From: an uncultured Anaeroplasma sp.
Lineage (GTDB): Bacteria > Bacillota_I > Bacilli_A > Acholeplasmatales > Anaeroplasmataceae
Direction: 5' to 3'
Assembly (NCBI GenBank): GCA_945919465.1
Contig: CAMEJG010000005.1
Coordinates: forward strand, 16,923-80,922
DNA: 64,000 nucleotides
The position numbers and the translations under genes are program-made. The notes beneath the pieces were generated by a model that saw only the letters and a list, made by a program, of their open reading frames with translations, was not told where the DNA came from and did no database searches. Positions 1 through 11,249 of the stretch are shown here, piece by piece (the stretch's first letter is position 1; every line of letters begins with the position of its first letter).

Positions 1-2
1 AT

Positions 3-3000
3 AAATCTACAAATTCATTAATAAAAGAAGCTAATTCTAATAAAAAAAGATTCCATCAAGTAGTTTTAGAAAAAGAAAAAGAAATAAAAGAATTAGAGGA
101 TTTAGAAAAAATAAATATTTCTAAATCAGAAATAGAAAAAGATCAAAGAATTAAACTTTTAAATGAAAAGCTTGAACATGATAAAAAAGAAGCAATAAAA
201 CAAATTGAAGAAAATAAGAATAGCTCTAAAGAAACAAATAAATATTTCTTAAATGATTATAGAGAAACAGAAAAAAGATTAGCATTTAAAAATCAATCCT
301 CAAAGGATTATTATAATAATTGTATAAAAAAATATAATAATAGATTAGAAAATGAACTTAAAAATATTGATAAAGCCTATTCAAGATTATATATAAATTA
401 CGATAATGATACTAAAGCATTAATAACTAAATATAATCGATTAATTGAGGATTACAATAATCAATATAAAAAGCTTCAAAAAGATAAATTAGATTATATT
501 ACAGCTTTAAACATCGAAAGTAAGGAATCAACAATCAATCTAAATAATGAAATCAGACCCTTATTTGATACAAAAAATAAAAATATTGAAGAAAGACGTG
601 CAATATATTCAAAGGAACAAAACACCTCAAATATTGAAAAAGAGAATAAAAGACATGATCTTCATAATGAATCTAATAGAATAACAAAGGAATTCATTGT
701 CAATGTAAAGGCTATAGATTCTAAAATAGAAGAATATAAAAAAGAATATGAGAATAATAGAGAAAGTAAAATAAACACTACTCTATATACAATATTAGAG
801 GATCATAAAAGACTACAATTTGAAGTATCTGAACTAATTAATCAAAATGATTCTTTAGAAACAAAAAAATTAATCACTTTAAAATATAAATTATTTTCAA
901 AAAGAAAAGAAAAGCTTGAAGCTAAGCTTGATAATGAACTAAGAATTCTAGAAGTAAGCTTTCTAAAAACATTAGAATCTGAATTTCTAGAGAAAAAAAG
1001 ATTAGAATTCGAAAAAAATACAATTATAAAAAAATTAATTGAAGAAGAAAATACATTAGTAAAGCAATATCAAGAATTTAATAATAAATATGAAGCAAAT
1101 TTAAGATATGATGAAGGAAAATATAAAATAACTTATGACATTAACTCTTCTTCTATAAAACATTCTCATAATATAGAACAAATAAAAAAGAAAAGAGAAA
1201 AAAATATTAGATTAGCTGAGTTTGATATAGAGCTTCAAAAAATTAGTTATAAAATCAAAATGACTGAGGCTAATTTAAAAATAACAAAGGAGCTTAATTC
1301 TCTTATTCATGAATACGAAGACAAGGTCTATCAAAAGAAAAAAAGCTTCAATACAGTTTTTACAATGCTTGAAATTGAGCGTCATAAAACTTTAAGTGAG
1401 TACAATGATAATTTATATAAGCTAAAGCTTAATGAAGCAAAGGAAGAATTTAGATTTAATGGAAATCTTTCTGATTTAAAAAATAAAATATTTGAAAAAG
1501 ATATCAATAATGAATTAGAAATAAATGAAAAATATGTAGATATAGAAATATTATCACATAATAATGAACATGATAAAAACAAATTAAACTCAGAAATAGT
1601 AATAATGAATACCAAAAGAAAAAACTTCAGTTATTTAGAAGAATATAAGCTATTACTTCAAAATGAACTATTTAATTTAGATTTTAAACATGTCCAAATA
1701 GAAACTACTAATTATTATTTATTTCTAAAGCTAATGTGTTCTTCTATTTTTTCAATAATAGAGATAGTAGATAAATCAATTGAAGCTAAAAAAGAAATAA
1801 TTACTGAATTAAGAAATTTCTTTATTTCCTTAGAAATTTGTATTATTGATTATGTAAAAAGCATAATGAAATGTTATAAAGATAATATAAAAGCTATTAT
1901 TGAAGATAATAGAAAAAATCTTGAGAATTTATATTTCAATCAAAAAAGAGAAAAGCTTAAATTAAAATATGATAATGATATAATTATACAAAAAAATAAT
2001 ATCATTTCTAATAAAAATAAAGCGGATCTTCTTTCCGATGATAATACAGAACATAATAAAAAGCTTTATGCACTCAAAAGTAAATACAATAAAACAAAAT
2101 CAATATTAGAAAGATGGCATATTCAAAAAGATATCAATGCTATCACAAATATAATAAATAGAAATGATAGAAAAATAAAAAACTATAAAACAAATATTCA
2201 AAAAATTCAAAAAGAAATTGAAAAAATAAAGAATAATTATTTATATGCTAAAAATAGAATTAATAAAACCATAGATAAAGAATTAAAATCATATAAAACT
2301 TTATTAGAGGATATTATAGAAATTAATTCTAATCTATTAACAAATATTAATTCAGTATTAAATGAACCTTATGATAGTACAGATTATGTTGATTATTTTT
2401 CTAATCTAGAAACTAAAATTTCTAATGTAATTAATAATTTAGATAAATCACTATCTTCAATTTACAATGTAATAAATGATTTTAAGCTTAAAAGATATTT
2501 AGAATTAGAAAAAAAGAATATTACATTAAAAAAGAATTTAAGACATAATGAGCATGCCACCTCAATTGAAATAAGAGAAAAGGAATATAACTTTGATAAA
2601 AAGTATAAAGAACTATTTAGAAATTGCAAAAATGAAATAAATAATTGCAAAAAGAACAATCTTATTTCAAAAATGAAATCTAAAGAAGAAATTCAAAATC
2701 TAAGAAATGAGCATGACAAGGCTACAAAAATATTACAACAAGAGAATAAAAATCTAGGTGCTAATTTATATTTATCATTATATGCAGTATTAGAAAATAT
2801 AAAAGCTATTGAATTAGATTATCATATGTCAATTGGAGATTGTAAGAATAAAATATATCAAAAATCATTTAAAGATGAATTAAAAGAAAAAGAAAATATT
2901 CTTACAATTAAAACAAATGATATCAAAAAACTAGAAGAAAAAAGACTTTATCTATATGAAGAGAATAAAAAGGCAGACATAAGGGGTTATATCACTCAAG

Positions 3001-3269
3001 AAACTCAAGGAATCAAACAAGAAATATTAGATTATCATAATTTAAAAGAAAAATATAAAAATCAAAATACAGAAAATTATACATCATATAAAACTAATAT
3101 TTCAGATGCTGAAATGACAATAGCCTTTAATAAGAAAAATCTTAATAAAAGCATAAAATCATTAGATAATGAGCTAAGACTATTAATAAAGGCTGAAAAT
3201 AAAAAGCATAAAATCCAATTGAAAAAAATTGATAAATCAGTTAGAAAAAAGAAATATTTTACTAGTTAA
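3..3269 (+). CDS. Giant Lys/Glu/Asn-rich coiled-coil protein, 5'-truncated by window start (at least 1088 aa visible)
   Basis: Frame of the 1260..3269 ORF stays open upstream to position 3 with no stop and no in-frame ATG; translation is continuous heptad-like K/E/L/N-rich sequence. Confidence 0.85.
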   Translation, partial: KSTNSLIKEANSNKKRFHQVVLEKEKEIKELEDLEKINISKSEIEKDQRIKLLNEKLEHDKKEAIKQIEENKNSSKETNKYFLNDYRETEKRLAFKNQSSKDYYNNCIKKYNNRLENELKNIDKAYSRLYINYDNDTKALITKYNRLIEDYNNQYKKLQKDKLDYITALNIESKESTINLNNEIRPLFDTKNKNIEERRAIYSKEQNTSNIEKENKRHDLHNESNRITKEFIVNVKAIDSKIEEYKKEYENNRESKINTTLYTILEDHKRLQFEVSELINQNDSLETKKLITLKYKLFSKRKEKLEAKLDNELRILEVSFLKTLESEFLEKKRLEFEKNTIIKKLIEEENTLVKQYQEFNNKYEANLRYDEGKYKITYDINSSSIKHSHNIEQIKKKREKNIRLAEFDIELQKISYKIKMTEANLKITKELNSLIHEYEDKVYQKKKSFNTVFTMLEIERHKTLSEYNDNLYKLKLNEAKEEFRFNGNLSDLKNKIFEKDINNELEINEKYVDIEILSHNNEHDKNKLNSEIVIMNTKRKNFSYLEEYKLLLQNELFNLDFKHVQIETTNYYLFLKLMCSSIFSIIEIVDKSIEAKKEIITELRNFFISLEICIIDYVKSIMKCYKDNIKAIIEDNRKNLENLYFNQKREKLKLKYDNDIIIQKNNIISNKNKADLLSDDNTEHNKKLYALKSKYNKTKSILERWHIQKDINAITNIINRNDRKIKNYKTNIQKIQKEIEKIKNNYLYAKNRINKTIDKELKSYKTLLEDIIEINSNLLTNINSVLNEPYDSTDYVDYFSNLETKISNVINNLDKSLSSIYNVINDFKLKRYLELEKKNITLKKNLRHNEHATSIEIREKEYNFDKKYKELFRNCKNEINNCKKNNLISKMKSKEEIQNLRNEHDKATKILQQENKNLGANLYLSLYAVLENIKAIELDYHMSIGDCKNKIYQKSFKDELKEKENILTIKTNDIKKLEEKRLYLYEENKKADIRGYITQETQGIKQEILDYHNLKEKYKNQNTENYTSYKTNISDAEMTIAFNKKNLNKSIKSLDNELRLLIKAENKKHKIQLKKIDKSVRKKKYFTS

Positions 3270-3308
3270 AATAGGTAGAACCATCTAATGGTCCTACCTA
3301 TTATTTTT
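3267..3308. terminator. Bidirectional hairpin terminator between coiled-coil gene and ftsZ
   Basis: AATAGGTAGAACCA-tctaa-TGGTcCTACCTATT followed by T-rich tract. Confidence 0.7.
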
Positions 3309-3310
3309 TA

Positions 3311-4567
3311 TTATTTTGTTTTCTTTCTTAACCAAGTTGGAAGACTTGATTCTTTTGTAGAAGAATTACTTGAAAAACTTGATTGTCTTTCCTTAAGCTT
3401 TTCTTCTTCTCTTCTTTTAGCTTCTTCTTCCTTTTGACGTCTTCTTTCTTCTTTTTTTGACATTCCAGTAGAAAATACATCATTTAGATGATTATCCTTA
3501 TCATATTCCCCATCTTCCTTATCAGGTAAATAATTCAAATTGATACTTTCCTCTGAAATATTTTTAAATATAGAATCAGCTAAATCATCAACACCATAAT
3601 TCTTAGCCTTTAATTCAAATCCAGTAGCTACAACAGTAATAACAATTTCATCACCAAGATCACTATTAATTGCAGTACCACAAATAATATTAAGATCCTT
3701 ACTACAATTATTTCTAATTTCTGCTAAGGCACTTTCATATTCCTTTAATGCCAAATTCTCTGATGCCGTAATATTTACAATCGCATCTGTAGCGCCATCA
3801 ACTGTAACCTCAAGTAATCTCGAATGAATTGCTAGTCTTGCTGCCTCAATAGCTCTATTAGGTCCCTTTGCAGAACCAATACCTAATAACGCAGTACCCT
3901 TATTTTGCATAACTGATTTAATATCAGCAAAATCTAGATTTATAGTTCCTGGAATTGTAATAATTTCTGAAACACCTTGTACAGCTTTACGTAATACAGT
4001 ATCTGCTTCTCTAAAAGCATCAAGCATTGTAGTATGACAATCAACAGTAGCCAATAATCTTTCATTTGGAACTACAATTACAGTATCCGAATACTTTCTC
4101 ATTTCTTCAAGCCCATGGAATGCATTTTGAGCACGAATTGGTCCTTCAAAAGCAAATGGCTTTGTACAAATACCGATAGTTAAGCATCCATGTTCTCTTG
4201 CGATTCTCGCAATAACAGGTGCAGCACCAGTACCAGTACCTCCACCCATACCACAGGTAATAAATACCATTTGTGCATCCTCTATCATTTCATGGATATC
4301 ATCCTCACTTTCAATTGCAGCTGCTCTACCAACCTCTGGATTAGCGCCAGCTCCCTGACCGTGAGTTTTTGTCTTACCAATTAATAATTTATTTGGCGCT
4401 TTTGAAACCTTTAAGTCTTGCGCATCAGTATTAACTGCAAAGAATTCTACTCCATGTACATCATTATCTATCATATGATCAATTGCATTTTTACCAGCAC
4501 CACCAACACCAATAACCTTTATTTTTGTCTTGGCAGCCTCTAATGTGTCTAGTTCATCAAATATCAT
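3311..4567 (-). CDS. ftsZ: Cell division protein FtsZ
   Basis: [24 protein letters not shown] tubulin signature, [11 protein letters not shown]. Confidence 0.97.
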   Translation of the reverse strand: MIFDELDTLEAAKTKIKVIGVGGAGKNAIDHMIDNDVHGVEFFAVNTDAQDLKVSKAPNKLLIGKTKTHGQGAGANPEVGRAAAIESEDDIHEMIEDAQMVFITCGMGGGTGTGAAPVIARIAREHGCLTIGICTKPFAFEGPIRAQNAFHGLEEMRKYSDTVIVVPNERLLATVDCHTTMLDAFREADTVLRKAVQGVSEIITIPGTINLDFADIKSVMQNKGTALLGIGSAKGPNRAIEAARLAIHSRLLEVTVDGATDAIVNITASENLALKEYESALAEIRNNCSKDLNIICGTAINSDLGDEIVITVVATGFELKAKNYGVDDLADSIFKNISEESINLNYLPDKEDGEYDKDNHLNDVFSTGMSKKEERRRQKEEEAKRREEEKLKERQSSFSSNSSTKESSLPTWLRKKTK

Positions 4568-4694
4568 TTTCCTCTACCTCTTTTTCCCAAATTACCATTG
4601 ATATACCCTTGCAATTAATTTTACCTTAAAACGCTTCCTTTTTCAACAAAATATCAAACATTTTATTAAATAAAAAATATCATAATTAATATAA

Positions 4695-5582
4695 TTAATT
4701 TATAACCTCAATCTCTCTAACTAGTGAAATCCCAAGCTCAAGTCTTGATCTTGTTTCAATTAATTCTATAAGGCTAATAATATCCTTAGCACTGGCATTT
4801 CCTATATTAATAATAAAATTAGAATGCTTTTGACTTACTGCAGCTCCCCCAATTTGAAATCCTCTAAGCCCTAAAGCATCAACTATCTTCCAGCTTGGAA
4901 TTAATGGATTATTTTTAAATACTGAACCCATACTTTTACTTTTAACAGGCTGTGATTCCATTCTTCTTTTTAACTTCAAATTTACTATATTCTTAGTGTT
5001 TTCATGTCTAATATGAAATCTAGCACTAATTATTATCCCTTTAATATATTTAAAAATACTTCTTCTATATCCAAAGGCACAATTTTTATTATTAATTCTA
5101 ATTATTTCTCCAGACGTATTAATATAATCAACTGAAATTAAAGAATCACTAATAGAGTCCTTATAGCTACCACTATTATTATAAATAGCACCACCTAATA
5201 GCCCTGGAATACCAACAAGACAAGATAAATCTCCAATCTCATTATTCATTAAATCAATAGCTAATTTATTAGATGGATAAAAAGCAGATACCTCAATAGT
5301 ATTATCATTTTCAAATTTATAATAATAATCTAAGTCTCTTAAAGAAAATACTATTCCTTTATATTCATTATCTGATGCTAAAATATTACTGCCATTACCT
5401 AAAATAATATATTCTAAATTATTATCATTAACAAATTTATAAGCCTTAATTAAGGAAGCAACACTATTTGGAATATATAAATATAAAATATCTGCTCCAA
5501 CAGAAATTGTAGTTAATTCCTTAAAACTAGATTTTTTTACTTCTCCTAAACAATTTTCATTTACAAAATCAACAAACATCAT
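4695..5582 (-). CDS. murB: UDP-N-acetylmuramate dehydrogenase MurB
   Basis: LGNGSNILASD, LVGIPGLLGGAIYNNSG, GSVFKNN, GFQIGGAAVSQKHSNFIIN motifs. Confidence 0.93.
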   Translation of the reverse strand: MMFVDFVNENCLGEVKKSSFKELTTISVGADILYLYIPNSVASLIKAYKFVNDNNLEYIILGNGSNILASDNEYKGIVFSLRDLDYYYKFENDNTIEVSAFYPSNKLAIDLMNNEIGDLSCLVGIPGLLGGAIYNNSGSYKDSISDSLISVDYINTSGEIIRINNKNCAFGYRRSIFKYIKGIIISARFHIRHENTKNIVNLKLKRRMESQPVKSKSMGSVFKNNPLIPSWKIVDALGLRGFQIGGAAVSQKHSNFIINIGNASAKDIISLIELIETRSRLELGISLVREIEVIN

Positions 5583-6513
5583 TTTTTATTATCTCCCTTA
5601 TCATGTCAATTGAATTATTAGTAATATTTCTTTGTTTATTCATAATTCTATAATAATTATTACTATCCATAATATATTTAAGCTTATCAAATAACACCCT
5701 AATATCTTCATTTTCATCAAATAATAAGCATAAACCTAAATTCTCAAAATATTTAGCATTTAGAACTTGATGATTATCCTTTGTATTTTTTGAAGGAATA
5801 GTAATAAAAGGTTTATTTATATAAATTAACTCAGAAATTGTAATAGCCCCAGCTCTAGAAATAACCACTTTAGCCTCATTCATCAAGCTATAAATATTAT
5901 TAGAATAATCTATTATATTATCAAAATATTGATAATATTCTTTATAATATTTTCCTGCAATCAATAAAACCTTATATTTATCCTTTAGCTTTAGAGCTAT
6001 TTCACATAAAGGTCTACTACCTAACGAACCACCTATAATTAATATATCATATTTAATTTTTGATATTTCATATTTGATTTTAAGAGGTACTCCACTAACA
6101 ATCATTTTATTTTTCATATTTTTTATTTCATATCCTAAAAATAATTTTTTGCAAAAAGGATAAAATATCCTATTTGTTCTACCAATAATTATATTCGGTT
6201 CAAATAAAAAAATTGGTATTTTGTGAATTAATGAAAATAATAATACTGGTAATGCTACAAAACCTCCAGTAGAAAATACAAAATCTATTTTTTTATTTAT
6301 TAATTCTTTTTTTATTTTCTTTATTCCCTTAAAAATATATATTAATTTATTACTATAATTGTCAATTCCTAAAAAATTAATTTTCTTTTCATTAGATATT
6401 CTTTCTTCTAAACTATTCTTAGTACCAATATATAAATAATCATTATCATTTTCAATCATATTAATAATAGGAATAATATGTCCTCCAGTTTTACCTCCTG
6501 TATAAATATGCAT
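5569..6513 (-). CDS. murG: Undecaprenyl-PP-MurNAc-pentapeptide GlcNAc transferase MurG (divergent)
   Basis: N-terminal TGGKTGGHIIP, VISRAGAITISELI, FITIPSKNTKDNHQVLNAKYFE; overlaps murB. Confidence 0.9.
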   Translation of the reverse strand: MHIYTGGKTGGHIIPIINMIENDNDYLYIGTKNSLEERISNEKKINFLGIDNYSNKLIYIFKGIKKIKKELINKKIDFVFSTGGFVALPVLLFSLIHKIPIFLFEPNIIIGRTNRIFYPFCKKLFLGYEIKNMKNKMIVSGVPLKIKYEISKIKYDILIIGGSLGSRPLCEIALKLKDKYKVLLIAGKYYKEYYQYFDNIIDYSNNIYSLMNEAKVVISRAGAITISELIYINKPFITIPSKNTKDNHQVLNAKYFENLGLCLLFDENEDIRVLFDKLKYIMDSNNYYRIMNKQRNITNNSIDMIREIIKNDVC

Positions 6514-6584
6514 ATAATCACCAATTAAATATATTAATACTAAATAATAAATATGAAAAGGTGAACAAATTAATGTTCACCTAA

Positions 6585-7334
6585 TTAAATATCTAGTTCT
6601 AATAGTACTGGGCAATGATCAGAACCCATTACATCAGTTAATATATCAGCATTTACTACATTTTTCATTAAACTATTTGAAATAATGAAATAATCAATTC
6701 TCCATCCAATATTTTTCATTCTAGATGAAAAACGATAGCTCCACCATGAATATTTAATCATAGTGGGATGAATAAATCTAAAAGTATCAATAAATCCTTC
6801 ATTTAATAATAAAGAAAGCTTAGTTCTTTCTTCAATTGTATATCCAGCATTTCTTTCATTAGCATATGGATTTTTTATATCAATCATCTGATGAGCTACA
6901 TTTAAATCACCACAATAAATTACAGGCTTAATTTTATCTAGTGATTTTAAATATTCCCTCATTTTATCTTCAAATTCCATTCTATAATCTAATCTTTTTA
7001 ATTCCTCTTGACTATTTGGTACATAACAAGTAACTAAAAAATATTTTTCATATTCTAAGGTGATAATTCTTCCCTCGTCATTATATTCTCCATTCATACC
7101 ATAATATACATTAATAGGCTTATGCTTTGTATATATTAGAGTACCACTATATCCCTTTTTTATAGCACTATTCATATACGAATAATATCCATTCATAGTA
7201 ATATCTAATTGTCCTTCCTGCATTTTAGTTTCTTGAATACAAAAGAAATCAGCATCTATACCATAAAAAAACTCATCAAAATTTTTTTGTTTAATTGCGC
7301 GAAGTCCATTTACATTAAAGCTAATAAATCTCAT
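6585..7334 (-). CDS. xth: Exodeoxyribonuclease III / AP endonuclease
   Basis: MRFISFNVNGLRA, QETKMQ, CGDLNVAH, GSDHCPV motifs. Confidence 0.92.
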   Translation of the reverse strand: MRFISFNVNGLRAIKQKNFDEFFYGIDADFFCIQETKMQEGQLDITMNGYYSYMNSAIKKGYSGTLIYTKHKPINVYYGMNGEYNDEGRIITLEYEKYFLVTCYVPNSQEELKRLDYRMEFEDKMREYLKSLDKIKPVIYCGDLNVAHQMIDIKNPYANERNAGYTIEERTKLSLLLNEGFIDTFRFIHPTMIKYSWWSYRFSSRMKNIGWRIDYFIISNSLMKNVVNADILTDVMGSDHCPVLLELDI

Positions 7335-7425
7335 ATATATACCTCAACTTTATAACTAATTAATGTAATTATACCATAGTTTTTATTTTAATATAGACAT
7401 TTTTAGACAAAAAAAGAAGGAATAT

Positions 7426-8820
7426 TTATTCCTCCTTATGTTCCTTTTCATATTTTTCAACCTCTTCATCAGTCGCATCTCTAATAGCTACTAATACCGA
7501 GTCAATCATTCTATTTTTAACCTTATGAATTGTAAATGATATCATTTTTTGATAATCATCATATTCATCAGTTTCTTCATTAAGCATCGCATATCTTGCT
7601 AAATATTCCATTGTAAAACCAACCTCAGGTAAACTTTCACATTTAGCAAATAACCAACCAGATAGCTTACTAGGTACATCCTCTGGTACATCACTTACAT
7701 TTAATTTTTCAAATAAATCATCAACGAAGATTTCACCATCTACAATATAGCTTCCATCATCCTGCTTAACAAATTGAATATCATTATCTCCTGGAATATC
7801 ATACTCATCATATATTTCTCCAACAAGCTCCTCTAATGCATCCTCCATAGTAACAAGACCAATAACCTCACCATATTCACCACTTACAATAGCGATATGA
7901 GTTTTAGAGGTTTGAAGATCCTCGATTAATGCATCTACCTTCATGGCAGCAGATACGAATTTAACAGGCTTTAATAGTCTTTTCCAACTCATTCTTGGAT
8001 TTTTAACATAAGCTGGAAAGAAATCTCTTTCATATAGAATACCTACAATATGATCTTTATCATTCTTATATACAGGAATTCTTGAATAAGCATTATCAAG
8101 CATAAATTCCTTAACTTCATCTAAAGTAGCTGAATAAGATAATGCTTCCATTTTTATTCTTGGAATCATTATATCCTCTACCGATCTATCATTAAGATCA
8201 AATACCTTATGAATGATTTCTGCCTCATCCTTTTCAATAGCGCCATTATCTTCCATCTCATCAATTAAAACCTCAAGCTGAGATTCATCCATTCCATTTT
8301 CAACTTCCTTATTTCTAGAAATTAGTTTTTTAATTCCCATAAATAATAAAACGAAAGGATAAAATATTAATGATAAAACATAAATAATCCAGCTAACCTT
8401 CATACATACACTTTCTGGATGAGTTTTACCTACCATTTTAGGTATAATTTCTCCAAAAATCAATAATACAATAGTAATTATCAATGTAGAAGCAAGCTCT
8501 ACAAATTCATGAAATATTACTAATTGAATAAAGAAGGTTAACGATATTGTTGATAAAGCTGTATTAACTAAATTATTGCCTATCAATAATGTAGTTAATG
8601 TCTTTTCAAAATTATCAGATAATTCTAATGCTTTTTTAGCTCCTGGTTTTCTTTTTTCCATTTCAACTGTAAGCTTAGATTTATTTACACTTGAATAAGC
8701 AGTTTCACTCATAGAGAAAAAAGCTGATAACGCTATTAAAGCTATCATAGAGATAAATAGCCATACATTGAAATTAATCGATGCGGGCTCAGTTGTTAAA
8801 ATACACGATTGTATGTCCAA
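7426..8820 (-). CDS. CNNM/CorC-type hemolysin-family membrane protein with CBS domains
   Basis: SAFFSMSETAYSSVN, tandem CBS region, C-terminal CorC-like domain. Confidence 0.88.
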   Translation of the reverse strand: MDIQSCILTTEPASINFNVWLFISMIALIALSAFFSMSETAYSSVNKSKLTVEMEKRKPGAKKALELSDNFEKTLTTLLIGNNLVNTALSTISLTFFIQLVIFHEFVELASTLIITIVLLIFGEIIPKMVGKTHPESVCMKVSWIIYVLSLIFYPFVLLFMGIKKLISRNKEVENGMDESQLEVLIDEMEDNGAIEKDEAEIIHKVFDLNDRSVEDIMIPRIKMEALSYSATLDEVKEFMLDNAYSRIPVYKNDKDHIVGILYERDFFPAYVKNPRMSWKRLLKPVKFVSAAMKVDALIEDLQTSKTHIAIVSGEYGEVIGLVTMEDALEELVGEIYDEYDIPGDNDIQFVKQDDGSYIVDGEIFVDDLFEKLNVSDVPEDVPSKLSGWLFAKCESLPEVGFTMEYLARYAMLNEETDEYDDYQKMISFTIHKVKNRMIDSVLVAIRDATDEEVEKYEKEHKEE

Positions 8821-8839
8821 TTTGCTACGCTCCTATTTT

Positions 8840-9397
8840 TTAAGCTCTACTTGAATATTTACCAGTATCAGTAGAAATAATAATTTCTTCTCCCTGATTA
8901 ATAAACATTGGCACCTTTACAAGCAGACCAGTTTCCACTATTGCATCCTTTAATGCATTTGTTTTTGTATCACCCTTTATTGCGGGTTCACATTCAGTAA
9001 CAGTAAGAGTAACCTTATCAGGTAGGATAATACCAAGTATTTCCTCACCATATCTTTCAATATTCACAATTTGGTTTTCTCTTAAGAATTTACGCTCATA
9101 TTCAACAATAGAATATGGTATTTCTATTTGTTCATAAGTTTCTGTATTCATAAATACTAAAAAATCCTGTGAATCATAAAGGTATTGCATTTCTTCCTTT
9201 TCAATATCTGCAAGTTCAACTTTCTCTGAAGAATTGAAGGTATAATCTATTACAGCACCACTTCTAATATCACGAAGCTTAGTTCTAACAAAAGCACTAC
9301 CCTTTCCAGGCTTCACATGCATAAATTCCATAATCTTATAAATCTTACCATCATAAAGAATAGTCATTCCATTTTTAAAATCATTACTAGATACCAT
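8840..9397 (-). CDS. efp: Elongation factor P
   Basis: KPGKGSAFVRTKLR motif, full-length 185 aa. Confidence 0.96.
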   Translation of the reverse strand: MVSSNDFKNGMTILYDGKIYKIMEFMHVKPGKGSAFVRTKLRDIRSGAVIDYTFNSSEKVELADIEKEEMQYLYDSQDFLVFMNTETYEQIEIPYSIVEYERKFLRENQIVNIERYGEEILGIILPDKVTLTVTECEPAIKGDTKTNALKDAIVETGLLVKVPMFINQGEEIIISTDTGKYSSRA

Positions 9398-9463
9398 ATT
9401 ACACTCCCTTTTTGTATTATGATATGATATTATACTACAACGAATTTAATTTTTCAAATTTTT

Positions 9464-9886
9464 TTATTTGTTATTTAATATATAATTTACTGCATCTAAA
9501 TAACTATCCTTTTGACGTCCCGAAAATGTTATATCACAAACATCTCTAATATAATTTATTCTTCTAAAATCCTCACGTTCATCAACATGAGATAAATGTA
9601 CCTCTACTTTTATTCCTCGAAACATTTCTAATGCATCTCTTATTGCTACACTAGTATGAGTATAAGCTGCAGGATTAATAATTATTGCATCATAATTATT
9701 AATAGCTTTTTGAATTTCAGTAACTATATCTCCCTCATAATTAGATTGATAAAAATTCAATTCTAAAGAAGAAGAATTTTCAAGCAAATAATTATTTATT
9801 TCATCAAGAGTTAAAGCTCCATAATGCTCTTTAGGTCTATAGCCTAGCATATTTAAATTGGGTCCATTTATAACTAATACCTTCAT
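9464..9886 (-). CDS. aroQ: Type II 3-dehydroquinate dehydratase
   Basis: INGPNLNMLG, INPAAYTHTSVAIRDAL, EVHLSH motifs. Confidence 0.95.
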   Translation of the reverse strand: MKVLVINGPNLNMLGYRPKEHYGALTLDEINNYLLENSSSLELNFYQSNYEGDIVTEIQKAINNYDAIIINPAAYTHTSVAIRDALEMFRGIKVEVHLSHVDEREDFRRINYIRDVCDITFSGRQKDSYLDAVNYILNNK

Positions 9887-10365
9887 TTTAGTTCCTCCAA
9901 AATTTGAGAAATTGATTCATCTAAATTAATATTTTCAATTGTAATATCTTGAAAATATTCATATAAGGCCTTTCTTTCGGCATATAATGTAGAAATTGAT
10001 TTAGTTTTAAGTAAAGGTCTAATATCCTCTGTACCATAAACTCTATTTTCCAATATTTCTACTGGCACCTTCAAATAAATACATTTACCTTTTTTCATTA
10101 TTTCTTTATGAAGCTTATTCTTTATTATTCCTCCACCTGTAGAAATAACTACATTATCTAAATTACTTAATTCCTTTAGAGTGTTAGTTTCTAACGCTCT
10201 AAAATATTCTTCTCCATAAAAATTAAATATTTCATCAATGAACATACATGCTTTTTTTTCTATATATTCATCCATATCAATAAATTGATAATTAAGTACT
10301 TGACTTAATTTTTTACCTAATTCAGATTTACCAGCACCAGGCATTCCTATCAAATAGATAATCAT
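9883..10365 (-). CDS. aroK: Shikimate kinase
   Basis: GMPGAGKSELGKKLS, DMDEYIE, STGGGI motifs. Confidence 0.93.
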   Translation of the reverse strand: MIIYLIGMPGAGKSELGKKLSQVLNYQFIDMDEYIEKKACMFIDEIFNFYGEEYFRALETNTLKELSNLDNVVISTGGGIIKNKLHKEIMKKGKCIYLKVPVEILENRVYGTEDIRPLLKTKSISTLYAERKALYEYFQDITIENINLDESISQILEELK

Positions 10366-11249
10366 TTATTATACCATTCCTTTATATCTGATAATATATT
10401 ATTAAATAAATCATTATAATTTATACTAGCATCATAGAAATTAGAATTCATTTGATTTTTAAACCAGGTTTCTTGTCTTTTAGCTAAATGTCTAGTATTT
10501 TTCTTTATTTCTTCTATTGCTGTTGTAAGAGTAATTAAATTATTAAAATAAGGAATAAATTCCTGATATCCTATTGCGTGAGGATAAATACCCTTATCAA
10601 ATAGTGATTTCACCTCATCTAATAAACCTTCATTAAGCATAATATCAACTCTTTGATTAATTCTTTCATAAAGCTTTTCTCTATCCATAGATAAATAAAC
10701 AATAAAATAATCATAAAGAGGTGTTTTTTTATTATCAAAGCTATGAATAGATTTATTAGTTTCTTCTAATACCTCTAAAGCTCTCAATACTCTTTTTCTA
10801 TTATTAGGGTGTAGCTTAGTTTTATCAATAAAAGGATCTCTTTCAAGTAATAATGAATATAATTCTAGATTAGAATAGGCTTCATATTTTTTAGAATAAT
10901 CTAAACTTCTTTTTGATGCTTCAAATTCATAGTCAAATAATACACTTTGAATATATAAGCCAGTACCTCCACAAATTAGTGAAAGATCACTACTATCAAT
11001 TATTTTTCTAGCATCAGCTTGAAAATCAGCAACACTATAGGTATCATTAGGTTCTCTAATATCAATTAAATAATGCTTTACTTCTTTTTGTTCTTCCTTT
11101 GTAGGCTTCGCACTACCTATATCTAACCCTTTATATACTGCAACACTATCACCACTAATTATTGAGGTGTTTAATGCTTTAGCTAAATCTATAGAAAGCT
11201 TAGTTTTCCCTACTGCAGTAGGACCTACAACTACTATAACCTTTTTCAT
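10362..11249 (-). CDS. miaA: tRNA dimethylallyltransferase MiaA
   Basis: GPTAVGKTKLSIDLA, SGDSVAVYKGLDIGSAKP, DIREP, GGTGLY. Confidence 0.95.
   Translation of the reverse strand: MKKVIVVVGPTAVGKTKLSIDLAKALNTSIISGDSVAVYKGLDIGSAKPTKEEQKEVKHYLIDIREPNDTYSVADFQADARKIIDSSDLSLICGGTGLYIQSVLFDYEFEASKRSLDYSKKYEAYSNLELYSLLLERDPFIDKTKLHPNNRKRVLRALEVLEETNKSIHSFDNKKTPLYDYFIVYLSMDREKLYERINQRVDIMLNEGLLDEVKSLFDKGIYPHAIGYQEFIPYFNNLITLTTAIEEIKKNTRHLAKRQETWFKNQMNSNFYDASINYNDLFNNILSDIKEWYNK

Noticed and set aside
1382-2659. Minus-strand ORFs 1382..1615 and 2462..2659
   Set aside because: Antisense of the coiled-coil gene; low-complexity Phe/Leu/Ser sequence expected from AT-rich K/E-rich coding DNA.
4190-4384. 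Plus-strand ORF antisense to ftsZ
   Set aside because: Ser/Thr-rich shadow of the glycine-rich FtsZ signature loop.
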